Part shown: in pieces, positions 38,081 to 49,165 of the stretch
How the letters are laid out: each line of letters starts with the position of its first letter
Position numbering within the stretch: the stretch's first letter is position 1
Assembly (NCBI GenBank): GCA_015698045.1
Contig: BLAL01000011.1
Coordinates: 2,296,501-2,360,500, forward strand
DNA length: 64,000 bases
From: Rhizophagus clarus
Lineage: Eukaryota > Glomeromycota > Glomeromycetes > Glomerales > Glomeraceae
Direction of reading: 5' to 3'
The notes under the pieces: model-generated
Told to the model about the DNA's origin: nothing
Databases searched by the model: none
The model's input: only the letters and a program-made list of their open reading frames with translations
Made by a program: the position numbers and the translations under genes

Positions 38081-38470
38081 ACATACTCAGACATTACAAC
38101 ATTACAAGCTGTCTTTTTCACATGTTTTGGATCCTATACTTATAACACCAGTCTAATGTTTGGAAAAATAAGACATCTAAAATTAATATTCAACATGTCA
38201 TCTTTAATTTTTATTTCATCAGTAGTTTAAATATTTAAAATAAATGATTATACTTGGAATTCTGCCACTGCACCAGAATACGGCCCCTAAATGTGATAAT
38301 TGGAACCTTGTCATGATAATTGATGTGATATCTACTATGTTTACTAGTATCAAAATGGCCAAAGTATACATGGTTACGCTTATGTTATTTAAAAAAATTA
38401 TTCCCAAAGTGTACGAAACAGTTATCTTAATGTGATATCTTTGTATTCAGGGGCCTTATCAGAATCCTAA

Positions 38471-41400
38471 ACAATATATAGTGTTTGGAATCATGAAAAT
38501 TTTATTCGAATAACTCGAATATACTCGAGTATTCGAATAAGCATCATCATTATTCGAATATTCGTGAAATCATGCATGAATATATTCGAATATTATTTAT
38601 TCGAATTATTCGAATAATATTCGAATAATATCTATAATTAGATAATCAATGATCCGTCATCTATGATCGACCATTGATCATATGATAGAATTTCTATATT
38701 GGTTAATCGATCGAAATTTTTTACGTGTAAAAATTACATTATTAATATTGGCCATGAGTATACAAAATAAAAAAGCCACGCGTCAAACAGAGACTGCAAC
38801 CAATAGAATGGATAGTACTATTATTAATGAGCAAGAATTTTATATTGAAGACCGCTACAGGCGCTACTTTATTGATGATATTGATGATATTGATGATAAC
38901 GAAGTTGAGTCTTCTAAAAACTCCAAAACAAAAATAAATCTAACGAGTAAAAAAAGAAAAAGGGTTGCCAAAGAGCCAACTAGTTTCGTGTGGAAGTATT
39001 TTAAGAAGGAAGAAAACTCAAGTTCAGCAACTTGTCACGTAATTAAGGAGGATGGGATAGCGTGTGGTCATTATTATAATGACGGGTCAACAACTTCAAA
39101 TCTTATTCACCATTTAGCGACAAAACATAAAATATATAAACCAGGGAGTGCAGAAGAAGTAATTTTTTATCATTTATTTATTATTTTTTAAATTCTTAAT
39201 TATATACAGTATTTATTTTTGCATATAGGCAAGCCACTTAAAAGAAGTACGGTCCCAACCTGATATACGAATAGCAATTAAAAAACGTAAGCCTAAAAGT
39301 GAAGCAGAATATAAACAAATTCGACAGAACGTTACCAAATTTATAATTGATGATAATCAACCGTTTTATGTACTTCAAAGTAAGAGTTTTAGAAAATTAA
39401 TTCTTTCGCTTGATGAACATTTTGAAATTCCTTGTGATAAATCTGTTAAAGTAATGATTGGAGAAGCATTTAAATGGAGCCAAGATCAACTTCTTGAGCT
39501 TTTAAAGGTCGATTGCATTGCAGCATCAATTACTACAGATTTCTGGACAAGTAAAGCATGACACGGATATATTGGCGTTACTTGTAGCTGGATTTCTCAT
39601 GATTGGACCTTACGTGAATCTTTACTAGCATTGCAGCGAGTTAAATATCCTCATACTGGTGAAGTAATTAAGGAATTGTTTGATAAAATTTTTTCAGATT
39701 GGAAAGTTACGTCTAAACTATTAACAATGACAACGGATAACGGAAGCAACATAAAAAAAGCAGGTCGATTGATGGAAAGATCTATTTCACGTCTTCCATG
39801 CACAGCGCATACTTTGCAATTAACAGTTGGAAAGGGTCTTAACTTAGTAAAAGCACTAGTTCTTCGGGCAAAGAGATTGATTGATTTTTTTAATATATCA
39901 CCAAAGCAACGTGAACGTTTACAGACTGCACAAGAGTTTCTTGGATATACTTCAATAAAGCATGTAGTTGGGGATGTTTCTACACGCTGGAATTCTACTT
40001 TTTATGCATGGGAACGTTTAATTGAGCTTAAACGAGCTATAAAATTCTTGCCAGGTCAACTTAAATCAGATTTAAACAAGGATGCACAGAAAGATGGGGA
40101 GAAGTTGGAAAAAATCATGCTTTCTGATGACGAGTGGAAATTAATAGAAGATTTACTTAATCTTTTATCTATATTTGAAGATGTTACAAGGTTACTAAGT
40201 GGTGCGAAGTATTGTACAATTTCATTGATGTATCCAGCAATTGCAGCTTTAATTTCATCGGTAAAACCTGGAACTCAACCATCATCAAACTTTGAGCTGG
40301 ATTTTCAAGATAATTTAACAGAGAATTTATCTGATCACTTTGATGAAGAAATTACTATTTTAGATAGTGCAGAAGTTACTATTGCTGATGATGAGAATGA
40401 AGTAGAAATAGAAGTTGTTGATCTAACCTTGGGAACAGGTCGTGGTAGAAAAAAAATTAATATTTCTGAACCTATGCAAACAAAAGACGTATTGTTGAAT
40501 ATTCAAAAGATTCTTTATATCTCAATGTTTAATTATTGGAAGGACATCCATAAAGTTGGAATGTTAGCATGTCTTCTTGATCCGCGTTTTAAAAAACTTC
40601 GATTTGTAAAGCAAAGGGCAAGGTATGAAGTAATTGAAAATCTTAGAGATTTGTACGAAAACGTTCAATCTGATTATGATATACCACATGATACAAATCA
40701 TATGACACCAATCGCAGAACATACTAATTCTAATGAACAGCATAAGGTTCGAAAATCAATTTTAGATATGATTTATGCATGCCCTAATGAACCCGCAGAT
40801 AGTAAAGAAGAAATTGATAGATATCTTGAAATAAATGAAGAAGGCAAAGAAACAGACCCTCTTGAGTGGTGGAAATTACATGAAAAAAAGTTCCCAATTT
40901 TGGCTTCAATTGCACGTAAATATTTGGGTATTTGTGCAATATCCGTTCCTTCAGAACGACTTTTTTCGGACGTTAGTAATAACATTACTAATAAGCGAAT
41001 AAATATTGATCCTAATTTAGTTGAACAAATGCTTTTTTTAAAACGAAATATAAATGTATTAGGTAGCATTTTTCCTCCACCTGAATTTTAATTTTTGTAT
41101 ATTTGTAAATAATTAATAAATGTACCTGATATTACTATAAATAAATATTGTAAAAATTTAAGTTTACGTATTAATTTTTATTTAATTTATTTGAATAAAC
41201 TATAATTATTTGGATAAATTTGTTGTTGTTATTTGAATAATGTAAAAATTTTATTCGAATAACGTAAAAATTTTATTCGAATAACGTAAAAAATTTTATT
41301 CGAATAATGTAAAATATTATTCGAATAATGTTAATAAATTTATTCGAATAATATTATTAATTTATTCGAATAAAATTATTAATATTATTCGAATAATATT

Positions 41401-41510
41401 CAGATAATATTCGAATAACTTATTCGATTATTATTCGAATACACTTTTTAAATTAATATGAATACTCGAATATATTCGAATATATTCGATTCCAAACACT
41501 AACAATATAT
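38471..41510. mobile_element. complete hAT transposon with TIRs and 8-bp duplication
   Basis: The element spans 38479-41502 (3,024 bp). Its ends are TAGTGTTTGGAATC and the exact complement GATTCCAAACACTA, flanked by the 8-bp direct repeat ACAATATA at 38471-38478 and 41503-41510. Both subterminal regions (38500-38640 and 41215-41490) are packed with ATTCGAATA palindromes, the expected transposase-binding repeats. It contains one gene (38754-41091). The intact duplication and terminal repeats indicate a fairly recent insertion. Confidence 0.95.
38754..41091 (+). pseudogene. hAT transposase, one premature stop
   Basis: Exons 38754-39158 and 39229-41091 (GTAATT donor, ATATAG acceptor) sum to 756 codons. 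A BED zinc finger lies at about residues 78-130 (FVWKYFKKEENSSSATCHVI, with the later Cys and two His). The catalytic region has ITTDFWTS and TDNGSNIKKAG. The C-terminal hAT dimerisation domain has LEWWKLHEKKFPILASIARK and ISVPSERLFSDVSNNI. One in-frame TGA at 39559-39561 (codon 246) interrupts the frame between SKA and HGYIGV, where CGA for Arg would fit. All else is open, so this is a one-mutation pseudogene unless the stop is bypassed. An upstream in-frame ATG at 38682 exists; I chose 38754 because the peptide from there is hydrophilic and typical. Confidence 0.9.
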
Positions 41511-42539
41511 ATATAGGTAACAAAAAAATTTGCTTATTTTATCATATAAAATTTTTTTTAAAGTCATATAGAATTTTGCTTATTAGAAAGCAAAAAATAA
41601 AAAAAGTCGTAATTATAGATGCATAATAGGAAGTTAAAATTATTAAAATTATATATAGATTTTGCGTAGCAAGGGGTGATTTTCATACTACATATATAAG
41701 AAAAAATTTTAATTTCACTCGTACTTTTAAAAATTTTTTTAAAAAGATATTTTTTTTTTCAATATATTATTGATTTTATATACTTTAGTTTTTATAAAAT
41801 TAAATATTATATTTATAAAAAAATACATTTTTTATAATAATATTCTTTTAGAGTCTTGTTAACTTACCCTTTCGGTTAAATCACCTGGGTTAAATCACCC
41901 CCCCCTTTATAATAAATTTACAAATTTATTGATATGCTAATTTTTATTGATTAATTTTTATTTTTTTTTCACAATAAATTTTATTTATGTTAAACTAAAA
42001 CTAAAAATTTATACATTTATAATGTTTAATTTAGTTAAAGAATCATTCGTTTTAATTATTTATTACTGTAGAACTGGTAGTAGTAAATAAGTGACCAGAA
42101 AAAAAGAAAAAAATAAAAAAAAGACAGAAAATAAAGATTGAAAACAAATTCAAAAATAAAGTGAACTTTTTTTCAGTAAAACAAATTTTTTTTTTTATTT
42201 ATCAAATTAATACATTATTAATAACTCCAAATCTAACACTAAAGAAAAAATGTGACAAAATGTGACAAAATGATAACAAAAAAATAGTAGTAACCTTCTG
42301 TTTTATTCTCTAATAAATCTACAGAAATCAAAAGAAAAATAAAAGAAAATGTAAGTATATCTGACATTATAATGACATTATAATGAAATACAATTAAGAA
42401 ATGCTAACCTTTTTTGTTTTCTCCTATTATAAACTATTTAGAACCTAAAGAAAAAAAATGAAAAGTAAGTTTAAACAAAATTGTAACATACTAATAAATA
42501 AAAAAACAACTAACTTTTCATTTTTTCTTTTAATAAATT
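41511..42539. other. AT-rich repeat-derived spacer
   Basis: No coding region is seen. The part next to the hAT duplication (ATATATATAGGTAAC) resembles the complement of the element end near 51605-51630, so the hAT probably inserted in another copy of that family. Near 41876-41906 there are two GGTTAAATCACC-like units before a run of C; the same motif recurs at 50590-50625. Confidence 0.4.
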
Positions 42540-42830
42540 TCTGAACCCTAAAGGAAAAGAAAGGGGAACAAAAGAAGAAAGGGAAAGGGAAATGCAGTAA
42601 AGATAAAGGAATAGGAATGAAAGGAAAAGGGGAAAAGGAATGGAAACAAAAGATAGAAGAAGAGGAAAGGAAAGGACGAAGAGGAAAAGAAGGAAAATGA
42701 AAGATAGTAGGAGAAAAGGAAGGGGATGAAAGATAGAAGAAGAAAAGTAAGAGAGACGAAAAATAAAAGAAGAGGAAAGGGATGAAAGGAATAGGGACAA
42801 AAGATAAGGGAAATGTAGCAGCAAGAAAAA
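42540..42830. repeat. polypurine (A/G) tract
   Basis: For about 290 bases the plus strand is almost entirely A and G, built from GGAAAGG, GAAGAAG and GATAGAAGAAG-type units with only scattered C or T. The reverse-strand frame (Leu/Ser/Phe/Pro) is a translation of it and not a gene. Such tracts can form intramolecular triplexes. Confidence 0.8.
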
Positions 42831-43799
42831 ATAAAAAAAAAGAGAATATTTATTTATTAATTGTTAAAGATTGAGCAATACAACGTGAAGTAGACTAACT
42901 AAACACCTAAACTAGAAAAAGGTAATGAGGTACAGCGTTGATAAAAAGTAATTTGGGTAAGAGAGAACGAAAAATAAAAAGGGGAAATGTAAACAATAAA
43001 AAGACCTGGCTTAACCAGATCTTCAAAATAAACTATTTAAAAAAAAATTATATTTAAGAAACCTTTCGAGTTAAACCCAACTGGCATAGGAGGTGTAATT
43101 GACAATTTTAATTGAAGCAGAACCCTAAGACATCAGGAAATTTTATAGTGCGAAAAGTTGCGCAAGATTACACATCATAATATTTTGTAAGTTTCTAGAC
43201 CCGCCGTAAGTTTGCGGAAGAGTAATATTTCATAACTTTTTAAAATATTTTAAAATATTATGATATGCAAAGTTTTGTAATTTTACGGTTCGTAATATTC
43301 TGTAATTTTACACATTCACAATATTTCGTAATTTTACATAATATTTTATAAGTTTCCAGACCTGCCGCAAGTTTGTGTAAGCGTAATATTTTGTAACTTT
43401 TTAAAATATTTCAAAATATTATGATATGCAAAGTTTCGTAATTTTACAGTTTGTAATATTGTGTAATTTTATTGCGTAATATTTCGCAACTTTTTAAAAT
43501 ATTTTGAAATATTATAATATACAAAGTTTTGTAATTTTACGGTTCGTAATATTTTGTAATTTTATTGCATAATATTTTGCAACTTTTTAAAATATTTTAA
43601 CGATTCGTAATTTTACATAAATATTTTGTAATGTTTCAAAATTCATTTTTGTACTATAAGTTTATATAATGTATATTTTATTAGATATAATATGAATTAA
43701 ATTATAAAAAATTACAAGTATTTATTACTATATACAGAATATATAAAAGTAAAAAAAGAAAGAGTAATGATACAATTAGATGTAAAAAGAAGAGAAACA

Positions 43800-44330
43800 G
43801 CTATAGTAATGGTGGTATTAGATATAAAGATAAAAGAAATATTGTTAGTATTATTAATGTTGTTAATATTAGAGTAAAAAGAGTTAAAGAAACAGTAGAA
43901 ACATGGATATTATCGTTAGTATTAAAAGTACAAGTAAAAGAAAAAAAGGAAACGTAGATAGTATTGTTAGTATTATAATATAAAGTAACAATTAGAGTAA
44001 AAAACGCATTAGTATTAAAACAATTAGTATTAGTATTAATAAACAAATATTTCTATACCTGCAAAGAATAAACTAAAAATAAAAGAAAGAGGAGACAAAA
44101 TAAAAAATAAACATGTTGTTAGTATTAAGTAAAAGGAGTAAAAAAAACATAATTAGTATTGTTAGTATCGATCATTAGTATTAAAGTACAAGTAAAAAGA
44201 AATAAAGGAAACATGTATATTATTGTCAGTATTACGTTACAAAGTAAGAAAGAAGTAAAAAATAATGTATTAATAAACAAATATTTCTATACTTGCAAAG
44301 CAATAAATTATGAAATATATGTAAATATTC
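43800..44330. repeat. imperfect tandem duplication of about 237 bp
   Basis: AATAAACAAATATTTCTATA followed by CCTGCAAAG occurs at about 44036-44066, and again with one change at about 44273-44303. GTTAGTATT and AAGTACAAGTAAAAG units precede both. The block is GTTAGTATT-rich and non-coding. Confidence 0.5.
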
Positions 44331-45116
44331 TGTATATAATTAAAAAATATTGAACAAAAGGATAAAGAAATAATAAAAAGAAGAGAAAAATATTGAACAA
44401 AAAAATAAAGAAATAAAGAGACAAAAAATAAATAGGACAAAAAACGTGTGCAGATTAAATCACATGCAAGGATCAGCTTAATTTTGATTGGCCAGAAAAT
44501 ACGATACTGTATATGCAATCATGCACAATCATATCATGCAGATTTATTTATTTAATTATCAACAATGTGGACGTGACATAAATAAATCGGGACTGAAACT
44601 TGTGTTCAATTTGTGTTCAATTTGTGTTGATAATTCTGGTAAAAAATTATTAATTTTGGCCAAATTTCGTTAAATTTGTTAAATTTGTATTGAATTTGTG
44701 TTGAATTTGTGTTGCGTAATTTTTTATTTATCACAAGGGGATAATATTTAGTAATTGCATGTATGTACAATGTACAAGATTTTTTTTATGATTTTTTTAA
44801 GAAATGTACGCAAAATATTTAATCAGAATATAATTGTTTTTATTTTTAAATATGATATATTGATATGAAATCAAACTACGATTTTTTTTTATTAATCATG
44901 ATATTTATATTTAGATAATCCATATCCGCACGAGATTTAATTAATATGTTTAATGATGAGAGTGTAATAAATTAAATTTTAATTGAAACGAGAAATAAAA
45001 TTAAACCGAAGAATTATTGTTCAAATTTTATTTAAAGTGACATTTTACGACTTTCTTTCTACCCAAATTTTTACTCATCCCAAAATCAAATTATAAAAAT
45101 TAAATCTAATCTAATA

Positions 45117-46262
45117 ATGCCTCGCCACACACGTTCATGTCATTCCTACTATAACGTCTATTGGAACTGGGCTATGATAGACAAGCTGGTTGACATACGC
45201 CAAGACAGAAACTGCGCCTACCACTAGGGAATTTAATTGTCTCCAAAAACTTTGATCGATTAATTGATTATTTTATAGAGAGTATGATCGATCAAACTCG
45301 ATCAATCATGTTTGATCGACCAATTTAATCGATCAAATAGTAATCGCCATATTAAATTTTAAATTAAGTAAATTAAGTTTGATAATCAATATTTATATTA
45401 TGAAAAAATTTATTATGAAAGTTTATCATTTGTTATTTTATTATGTATTTTCAAGCTAAATTATTCTTAGTTTATTCAAATGGAAAAAAAATAATTCGCT
45501 TACAGCTTCCGGCAAAAAGTTTTTAATATTAATAATATTATAAAAATCTGCCTGTACAGTATACTAAAATTAGAATTTTTTAATCAATTAAATAGAAGTT
45601 ATCATATGGTTATTGATTGATTGTATTGATTGATTATATATTTGATCGATCATAATTAATCGGATTCTAAATTTTGTGATCGATTAATTGATTGATCGAT
45701 CAATAATCGATCATAATCAATATAATTAAATTCCCTACCTACCACAATATTAATGGTAAAAGCCGCCATGATTTTTGGGACTCTGTTGCCAATAAGTTCA
45801 TATGACTAATATCTATAATTTCTTTAAGAAAGAATTTAAATTCAAATTAACCAATCCATTTAATTGAATCAGAATAAATAGAATATTTCGTACGAGAGTT
45901 TCTGGGTAACTATGCAGCCAAAAGTGGAAGAACCTCGTCAGGGATTACCATGTAAGTAAATAAATAAAATTACATTCATATAAATTAAATATATTTATCG
46001 AATATTCAAATTGATTTTGATATTTAGAACTATGTCCATTATCGTAATAGAAACCCTAGGCGGCAGCTGTGGATGCGTACCGGTCAAAGATATTATCGCA
46101 AATTTAGAACGAGATTTTGGAAGAGGCTGGGTAATTATACTATAATAAAATTTATAATTAATATTTACGTTCATGTTTTAAATTTGATAAATTTGATTAA
46201 TTTTAGTCATGCGTGATGATCGTAGGAGAAGGAGAAACTTACCTACGTATCGTAGAAGATAA
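45117..46262 (+). pseudogene. Myb/SANT-like domain gene, broken by a MITE
   Basis: The frame opens at 45117 with MPRHTRSCHSYYNVYWNWAM and reaches DIRQDRNCAYH at 45224. There the MITE 45225-45737 interrupts it. After the second target duplication the same frame resumes at 45746 with NINGKSRHDFWDSVANKFI before a TGA at 45803. This K-LVDIR----Y-N-NGKSR--FWD-VA pattern is the Myb/SANT-like fold. Downstream, exons 46028-46130 and 46207-46262 encode the usual C-terminal block TGQRYYRKFRTRFWKR and a basic RRRRRNLPTYRRR tail. The middle (45806-46027) has stops in the frames I tried. It may be a DNA-binding accessory gene of the surrounding element or a captured host gene. Confidence 0.55.
45217..45745. 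mobile_element. hAT-type MITE in the Myb/SANT-like gene
   Basis: The 513-bp element (45225-45737) starts TAGGGAATTTAATT and ends AATTAAATTCCCTA. It is flanked by the perfect 8-bp direct repeat CCTACCAC (45217-45224 and 45738-45745). The interior is rich in GATCGATCAA and TTGATCGAT repeats near both ends and has no coding capacity. An 8-bp duplication fits hAT. Its insertion point lies between the codons for His36 and the following Asn of the Myb/SANT-like frame. Confidence 0.9.
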
Positions 46263-46597
46263 TTATTTTATTTTTTTATTTATTAAGTGAGTAACTAGGC
46301 CCAGTCTGTACCAAATATTGGCTGGAGACTCATGTTTTTTTTGGACTGTAACTGATACTGATATCCACGCCGTATAGCCTGGATACTATTTTATAAAATA
46401 GTAGCGAACAAGTATTAAATGTGTATTTTTTTATTAAGTTATAATAAAAATTAGAATTTACTTTAATTTTTAACATAAAAATTGTAAATAATAAAAAATT
46501 CGTAAATAAAAATAAATTTGCTTTCCCAAACTTAAAAAAAAAGGAAAGAAAAGATGTTTATATTATTTTTGATTATTCAATAGTATCACATGCTCCT

Positions 46598-49165
46598 TGT
46601 ATACGTTAAAGTTTCGCATGAGCTGAGCCAGCTTGCAAGCTGGCTCAAGCTTTTCAAGCTAAGCTAAGCCAAGCCATGATTAAATTAGCTTAGTGGCTCA
46701 CAAGCCAGCTTGAAAAAGCTTGAATCAAGTATTAGGCTTGGCTTAATAAACTCAAGCTGGCAGTGGGCTTGGCTTGAAAAGCTCAAGCCGGCTCATGAGC
46801 CAGATCAAGCTTGGCAATTTTTTATAAAAAACACTAGTACCAATAGTTCTGGCGTTTTTTTTTGCAAATTTATATATAAAAAATGCTGAAACTATTTGTT
46901 CTGGCACTTTTTGCAATTTTATGAATAAAAAATGCCGGTACCAATAGTTCTGGTATTTTTTTTATAATTTTATAATACAAAATGCCATTAATGCTATAAC
47001 AAATTATTCGGTATAAAGGCAGGGTCATGTGACTTGCCGATCTAATCAGATAATCCGAATATCTAATCTTTTTTTTAATCATTTATCAGTTTATTTTTGT
47101 AGTGTTACCAGACGAAAAGCATGACCGGACTTTTGGAATTAAGGTAAGGGAGGGGTTGGGGGAGGTGTTTCGTTATTTTTTTTTAACTAATTAATTAATT
47201 ATTTTTTATTTTTATTTTTTGTAGTGTTGCTGGACAAAAGGCACGACCGGATTTTTAGAATTAAGGTAAGAGAGGGTGGGAAGTGTTTTTCGGTGTTTTT
47301 TTTTAACTAATTAATTAATTATTTTTATTTTTATTTTTTGTAATGTTGCCAGACGAAAGGCATGACTGGACTTTTGGAATTAAGGTAAGGGAGGGGAAGT
47401 TGGGGGAGGTGTTTCGTTGTTTTTTTTTAATTAAATAAGTATTAACTTTTTTTTATTTTTTGTAGTGTTGCCAGATGAAAGGCATGACCGAACTTTTGGA
47501 ATTAAGGTGAGGGAGGGTGGGGGAAGTGTTTTTCAGTAATTTTTTTTAACTAATTAATTAATTATTTTTTTTTTATTTTTTGTAGTGTTGCCAGACGAAA
47601 GGCATGACCGGACTTTTGGAATTAAGTTAAGGGAGGGGGAGTTGGGGGAGGTGTTTCGTTATTTTTTTTTAATTAAATAAGTATTAACTTTTTTTTATTT
47701 TTTTGTAATGTTGCCAGACGAAAGGCATGACCGAACTTTTGGAATTAAGGTGAGGGAGGGTGGGGGAAGTGTTTTTCAGTAATTTTTTTTAACTAATTAA
47801 TTAATTATTTTTTTTTTTATTTTTTGTAGTATTACCAGACAAAAAGCACGACCGGACTTTTGGAATTAAGGTAAGAGAGGATGAGTGAGGTGTCTTTCGT
47901 TGTTCTTTTTTTTAACTAATTAATTATTTTTTTTTTTACTTTTTGTAGTATTGCCAGACGAAAAGCATGACCAGACTTTTGGAATTAAGGTAAGGGAGGG
48001 TGAGTGAGGTGTCTTTCGTTGTTCTTTTTTTTAACTAATTAATTATTTTTTTTTTACTTTTTATAGTGTTGCCAGACGAAAAGCATGACCAGACTTTTGG
48101 AATTAAGGTAAGGGAGGATGGGGAAAATGTTTTTCAGTAATTTTTTTTAACTAATTAATTAATTATTTTTTTTTTTATTTTTTGTAGTGTTGCCAGACAA
48201 AAAGCACGACCGGACTTTTAGAATTAAGGTAAGGGAGGGTGGGTAAGGTGTCTTTTGTTGTTCTTTTTTTTAACTAATTAATTATTTTTTTTTACTTTTT
48301 ATAGTGTTGCTAAACGAAAAGCATGACCGGACTTTTAGAATTAAGGTAAGAGAGGGTGGGTGAGATGTTTTTCGTTGTTCTTTTTTTTAACTAATTAATT
48401 ATTTTTTTTACTTTTTGTAGTGTTGCCAGACGAAAAGCACGACCAGACTTTTAGAATTAAGGTAAGGAAGGGTGGGTGAGGTGTCTTTTGTTATTCTTTT
48501 TTTTAACTAATTAATTATTTTTTTTTATTTTTTGTAGTATTGCCAGGCGAAAAATACGACCGAACTTTTGGAATTAAGGTATTAAAAACTGAAAATGAAT
48601 AATAAAAATAAATAAATTTGGTATAAAATACCGAAAAAAGTGAAAAAATAAATAAAATAAAATAAATTTTGGTAAATACCAAGTAATTTAATTTACCAAA
48701 ATTAGTATTTTTTAAAAATAAATCCACGTATATCTATTATAAACTCTATGCAAACATAATATGTGAGTTACTCCCAAATTGACTGATCTACACAAACTCA
48801 ATTTGTAGGTTTAAAAAGTAATTTTATATAAACTCTACGCAAACCCGTATGTGAGTTATATTAGTATTATTCAGGGTCCTGCCGGGATCATTAGTTCTGG
48901 TGTTTTTTTTTTTGTAACTTTACATATAAAAACGCCTAGTTTTGGCTTTTTTTTTTGATAATAAAGCTTGAGCCAGCTTAAGTCAGCTCAAGCTCAACTT
49001 GGCTTGAGCCAGAATTTTTCATGGTTCAGCTTGGCTTGAATGAGTTAAGCCAAGATTTTTTGTGGCTTGACTCATTTTAGCTCAAGCCAGAATTTTTTTT
49101 TTCAAGCCAAGCCAAGCCAGACTGTAGCTTGACTTGAGCTGGCTCATGCAAAGCTTTAGTATACA
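46598..49165. mobile_element. inner element with GAGCCAGCTTG-rich inverted arms
   Basis: The left end TGTATACGTTAAAGTTTCGC (46598) and the right end, read inwards as TGTATACTAAAGCTTTGCAT (from 49165), form an imperfect inverted repeat that continues into ATGAGC...GAGCCAGC. Both arms (46610-46815 and 48966-49150) are dense in short AAGCTTGAGCCAGC / GCTGGCTCAAGC palindromic units. Inside the left arm three 70-80 bp repeats with AATAGTTCTGGC follow (46838-46985). The centre is the 13-unit array at 47103-48578. No transposase was found. The nesting inside the 43127-49640 structure suggests a separate insertion. Confidence 0.55.
47103..48578 (+). repeat. 13-unit tandem array of exon-like cores with splice signals
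   Basis: Thirteen copies of a 41-nt core begin at about 47103, 47225, 47344, 47465, 47585, 47708, 47829, 47948, 48066, 48187, 48304, 48419 and 48538, a mean period close to 120 bp. A consensus core is TGTTGCCAGACGAAAAGCAT then GACCGGACTTTTGGAATTAAG. Most are preceded by a T-run and TTTTTGTAG or TTTATAG, and followed by GTAAGG or GTGAGG. Spacers contain TTAACTAATTAATT, which supplies a CTAAT branch-point-like site. Units 3 and 6 read TAATG instead of TAGTG (acceptor lost), and unit 5 reads AAGTTAAG (donor lost). Units 3-4 and 5-6 form a duplicated pair. One core frame reads LPDEKHDRTFGIK. Because 41 is not a multiple of 3, serial splicing shifts the frame, and the third frame meets TGA in GCATGACC. 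Confidence 0.85.

Noticed and set aside
42510..42824. 104-codon Ser/Leu/Phe-rich frame on the minus strand
   Set aside because: It is the complement of the polypurine tract; absence of stops follows from composition.
46598..49165. CRISPR-like array
   Set aside because: The 120-bp tandem units are direct repeats with similar spacers in a eukaryotic transposon setting; there are no unique spacers and no cas genes.
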